From Dictyoglomaceae bacterium (lineage in GTDB: Bacteria > Dictyoglomota > Dictyoglomia > Dictyoglomales > Dictyoglomaceae): DNA of 8,551 bases. Both the position numbers and the translations under genes were made by a program. Positions within the stretch are counted from its first letter, which is position 1, and the number at the start of each line of letters is the position of its first letter. The notes beneath the pieces were generated by a model. The model was not told the DNA's origin and searched no databases. It saw only the letters and a program-made list of their open reading frames with translations. The DNA lies in assembly GCA_026417425.1 (NCBI GenBank), contig JAOADF010000132.1:1-8551 (forward strand). The letters are read 5' to 3'. Positions 6,273-8,551 of the stretch are shown here, piece by piece.

Positions 6273-6283
6273 AATCTAATACT
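6265..6283. other. Hairpin spanning the overlapping stop codons of two convergent genes
   Basis: AGTATTA (6265-6271) and TAATACT (6277-6283) form a perfect 7-bp inverted repeat with a 5-nt loop, covering both TAA stops. It is AT-rich and has no T-run on either side, so at best it is a weak bidirectional terminator. Confidence 0.3.
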
Positions 6284-7123
6284 TCCCGTTAATTTATATT
6301 GTTGCTTCTGACTTTCTTCAGGAGCTATAAATGGAGCTACTAATGTTGCAAGATCTATCTGAAGAATATTTAATCTTAAGCCTAATCCTAAGGTATAATT
6401 CAAGGGATTAGTGATATCTCCTATAGATCCCCACCTTAAAGCTATAAAGTCTCCAATCCACTGCTCTAATCCAAATCTTAAATAGTTCCAGCTATTTTCT
6501 CTACTTGCTTTCTCTACATCTAGTAAGTCAATAAATAAACTTGTTTTCTCAAAGGGCTTTAAACTTAATCCAATAGCATATCCTTGGGGTAATGTCACTA
6601 AGATTTCCTTTTCTGAATACTTTCTAAAACTAAGTCCATAGCCTACAACTCCAGCCCTAATATTTCCCCAAAGATTTAATAAAATACCTAAATTCCCTTT
6701 TAATGTATCCCTTTCTCCCTCTACATATTGAAAACTTGCGCCAACATATATATGAGATGTTAAAGGAAAGGCAAGAGCAGTTTTCCAATTCCTAAAAATG
6801 TAAGAATTATTTTCAGGGTTATATATCAAATCTACAGAAAAAGCAAAGGTCGATGTGGAAGGATAAAAATAATTCAGTCTTAAATTAGGATTTTCCTTCA
6901 AAGGATAATTAAGAGTCATAGAGAGTTGGGGAAATCTTTTTAAAGCTAAAGTTGCTGGACTAAAAAAATAAGTATCCCCATTACTATCTAATGTAACAAA
7001 AGTTCCTCCCATACCCAAAGATTTTGCATCCAGATTTTCTATAGAAACCTGGGAGAAAATAACATTTATAAACAAGATAAATATAAAAGTTGCCACTTTA
7101 ATTTTCATGAAACTTCTTCTCAT
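6269..7123 (-). CDS. Outer-membrane beta-barrel protein (PorV/FadL-like or UPF0164-like)
   Basis: This exported protein has 284 residues, probably a barrel in the outer membrane. I chose ATG 7121-7123 because GGAGG (7129-7133) sits 5 nt before it. An in-frame ATG 12 bp further upstream overlaps that ribosome binding site and has none of its own. Residues 1-25 are a signal peptide: MRRSFMKIK, a hydrophobic stretch of Ile, Phe, Leu and Val, then FSQ. The mature start has the pattern AKSLGMGGTFVTL (33-45) followed by YFFSPATLAL (52-61), seen in PorV, TraF-like and FadL-like barrels ('A.alGmGGafva...a..wNPAgLA'). The rest alternates aromatic or hydrophobic strands with short polar turns, and the chain ends in Arg-Phe, the C-terminal Phe expected for barrel insertion. 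Its stop codon overlaps that of the convergent adenosyltransferase gene by 3 of 4 bases in TTAA. Its cargo or role is unknown. Confidence 0.8.
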   Translation of the reverse strand: MRRSFMKIKVATFIFILFINVIFSQVSIENLDAKSLGMGGTFVTLDSNGDTYFFSPATLALKRFPQLSMTLNYPLKENPNLRLNYFYPSTSTFAFSVDLIYNPENNSYIFRNWKTALAFPLTSHIYVGASFQYVEGERDTLKGNLGILLNLWGNIRAGVVGYGLSFRKYSEKEILVTLPQGYAIGLSLKPFEKTSLFIDLLDVEKASRENSWNYLRFGLEQWIGDFIALRWGSIGDITNPLNYTLGLGLRLNILQIDLATLVAPFIAPEESQKQQYKLTGSIRF

Positions 7124-7155
7124 ATTATCCTCCATTCTAAATATTCGATGATTTC

Positions 7156-7176
7156 TATCACAAAAATTATGTGATA
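7156..7176. promoter_or_regulatory. Perfect 7+7 dyad between the divergent barrel and TIM-barrel genes (candidate operator)
   Basis: TATCACA (7156-7162) and TGTGATA (7170-7176) are perfect inverted repeats with a 7-nt A/T centre. The dyad ends one base before the -35 box of the plus-strand promoter, with its centre near -47, and lies 33 bp upstream of the barrel gene's start codon. It could serve an activator of the plus-strand gene, a repressor of the minus-strand gene, or both. The half-sites TCACA and TGTGA are those of CRP sites but in the opposite order, so a standard CRP site is not claimed. Confidence 0.5.
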
Positions 7177-7177
7177 T

Positions 7178-7206
7178 TTGACATATCTTTTTATATATTC
7201 TATTAT
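7178..7206 (+). promoter_or_regulatory. Near-consensus promoter of the TIM-barrel gene
   Basis: TTGACA (7178-7183), a 17-nt spacer and TATTAT (7201-7206) match the sigma-70 consensus in 11 of 12 positions. Transcription should start near 7213, about 18 nt before ATG 7231. On the minus strand the overlapping bases 7202-7207 read TATAAT and might be a -10 box for the barrel gene, but no good -35 accompanies it. Confidence 0.8.
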
Positions 7207-7230
7207 AACCAAAAAGTATTAAAAATTAAA

Positions 7231-8049
7231 ATGGAAAAAATTGGTTTTTCTTTGACATCCTTAAAAAAGGTATTAGCATTAAAAGCCCTCGATATTGCAA
7301 AAGAAAAAGGAGCAGGAGTAGTAGAACTTTTTGGAGATCTTTCTGTTATCTTAAAAGGATTGCCTGCCCAAGATCCTGAAAAAATCAGAAAAAAAGCTGA
7401 AAAATATAATATTTTTCTTACCCTACATCTTCCCCTAATAGATATTAATCTAGCAAGTCTTAATGATCTTATATATGAAAGTAGCATAGAAGGTACAATA
7501 AAAGCATTGGAATATGCAAGAAAATGTGGAGTTAGATTAGTAGTAGCTCATCCAGGTTTGGTCCCTGTAAGACATTTTCTAATTATTCTTTTAGCAAAAA
7601 GGAGATTAAGAAGAGCTTTAGAAAAAATATTAAATTTAGCAGAAAAGTACAATATTGAACTGACTTTAGAAAATACTTCCTTGGATGAAAGAGATTTATT
7701 CTTAAAAGTCTCCCATTTTAAAAAATTTTTATCATCCTTTGATGGAAAAATAAAAGTATGTTTTGATTTTGGACATGCAAATGTATCCTCTGATGGATTA
7801 ACAAAAACCTGGAAAGAATTAAAACCCTTTATATCTCATATTCATATTCATGATAACCATGGGAAAAAGGATGAACACTTGCCTTTGGGAAAAGGTAGTA
7901 TTGAATTTTCACCATACTGGGAGGAATTAAAGAAATTTAATGGCCCAATTGTTTTAGAAATAAATGATTCTCATAAAAGTTTATTAGGATTATGGAGTAG
8001 TTTGGAAAAATTAAAAAAAATAAAGGAGGGGGTTATTCCCCCTCCCTAA
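7231..8049 (+). CDS. Xylose-isomerase-like TIM-barrel protein (AP endonuclease 2 / sugar phosphate isomerase-epimerase superfamily)
   Basis: This cytoplasmic protein has 272 residues. The superfamily includes endonuclease IV, sugar isomerases and epimerases, and many uncharacterised metal-dependent enzymes. Likely metal or active-site residues fall in the expected strand ends: His66 (TLHLPL), His107 (AHPG), Glu147 (TLENT), Asp179 and His182 (CFDFGHAN), His205, His207 and Asp208 (HIHIHDNHG), His216 (DEHLPLGKGSI) and Glu243 (VLEIN). The 'H.HD..G..D.H.PLG.G.I' stretch is shared by the sugar isomerase-epimerase branch and endonuclease IV, so the reaction cannot be fixed from it. The open frame extends upstream to GTG 7171, but that lies before the promoter's -35 box, so ATG 7231 is chosen. 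No ribosome binding site is visible; the leader is A-rich. The last residues (GVIPPP) are encoded by the stem of the convergent aldolase terminator. The stop TAA abuts the aldolase stop with no base between. Confidence 0.85.
   Translation: MEKIGFSLTSLKKVLALKALDIAKEKGAGVVELFGDLSVILKGLPAQDPEKIRKKAEKYNIFLTLHLPLIDINLASLNDLIYESSIEGTIKALEYARKCGVRLVVAHPGLVPVRHFLIILLAKRRLRRALEKILNLAEKYNIELTLENTSLDERDLFLKVSHFKKFLSSFDGKIKVCFDFGHANVSSDGLTKTWKELKPFISHIHIHDNHGKKDEHLPLGKGSIEFSPYWEELKKFNGPIVLEINDSHKSLLGLWSSLEKLKKIKEGVIPPP
8009..8045 (-). terminator. Rho-independent terminator of the aldolase gene, inside the TIM-barrel coding region
   Basis: CCTCCCCC and its complement GGAGGGGG (8025-8032 and 8038-8045 on the plus strand) form a perfect, GC-rich 8-bp stem with a 5-nt loop. 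Read on the minus strand, the stem is followed at once by TTTATTTTTTTTAATT (8024-8009), a proper U-tract. On the plus strand no T-run follows. It therefore serves the minus-strand aldolase, starting 4 bp beyond its stop codon, while coding for the last residues of the opposite gene. Confidence 0.85.

Positions 8050-8551
<502 letters not shown>

Noticed and set aside
7171..7230. GTG start at 7171 for the TIM-barrel protein
   Set aside because: It is upstream of the promoter, and the first 20 residues show no family similarity.
7203..7487. Minus-strand 94-codon open frame inside the TIM-barrel gene
   Set aside because: Antisense shadow without motif; overlaps the promoter and N-terminus of a supported gene.

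Overview
The window is AT-rich chromosomal DNA from a thermophilic, probably diderm bacterium. The proteins are rich in Lys, Glu and Ile, spacers are short and most genes have strong purine-rich ribosome binding sites. One gene encodes an outer-membrane beta-barrel protein with a signal peptide and a C-terminal Phe. Overall style and gene content recall Dictyoglomus, with a Thermotogae-like lineage as the alternative. This assignment rests on pattern recognition and was not checked by a search.

Layout. (1) 1-1663, minus strand: the N-terminal part of a family 5 (DppA/OppA-type) substrate-binding protein, cut by the window edge. A LacI-family regulator lies directly upstream of it, which suggests a sugar or oligosaccharide uptake locus with its own regulator. 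(2) 1799-2563, minus strand: enoyl-ACP reductase FabI. (3) 2564-2940: a divergent promoter region, then a decayed gamma-carbonic-anhydrase-like gene that no intact reading frame covers. (4) 2941-6272, plus strand: a tight operon of a class V aminotransferase, D-3-phosphoglycerate dehydrogenase (serA) and a corrinoid adenosyltransferase of the CobO/BtuR type. The first two are the expected pair for the early steps of serine synthesis; the third looks like a passenger for cofactor metabolism. (5) 6269-7123, minus strand: an outer-membrane beta-barrel protein convergent with the operon, the two stop codons overlapping. (6) 7231-8049, plus strand: a xylose-isomerase-like TIM-barrel protein, divergent from the barrel protein and driven by a near-consensus promoter flanked by a perfect dyad. 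(7) 8050-8551, minus strand: the C-terminal half of class II fructose-bisphosphate aldolase. Its terminator lies inside the last codons of the convergent TIM-barrel gene.

Three start sites differ from the longest open frame. The LacI regulator starts at TTG 1603, because the longer frame begins on the -35 box of a perfect promoter. The barrel protein starts at 7123, after an internal GGAGG. The TIM-barrel protein starts at 7231, because the longer frame begins upstream of its own promoter.

I see no mobile element, CRISPR array, tRNA or rRNA, and no clear new multi-gene system. The least expected items are the carbonic-anhydrase relic, the cysteine cluster in the adenosyltransferase and several dyads or hairpins placed on promoters and ribosome binding sites.
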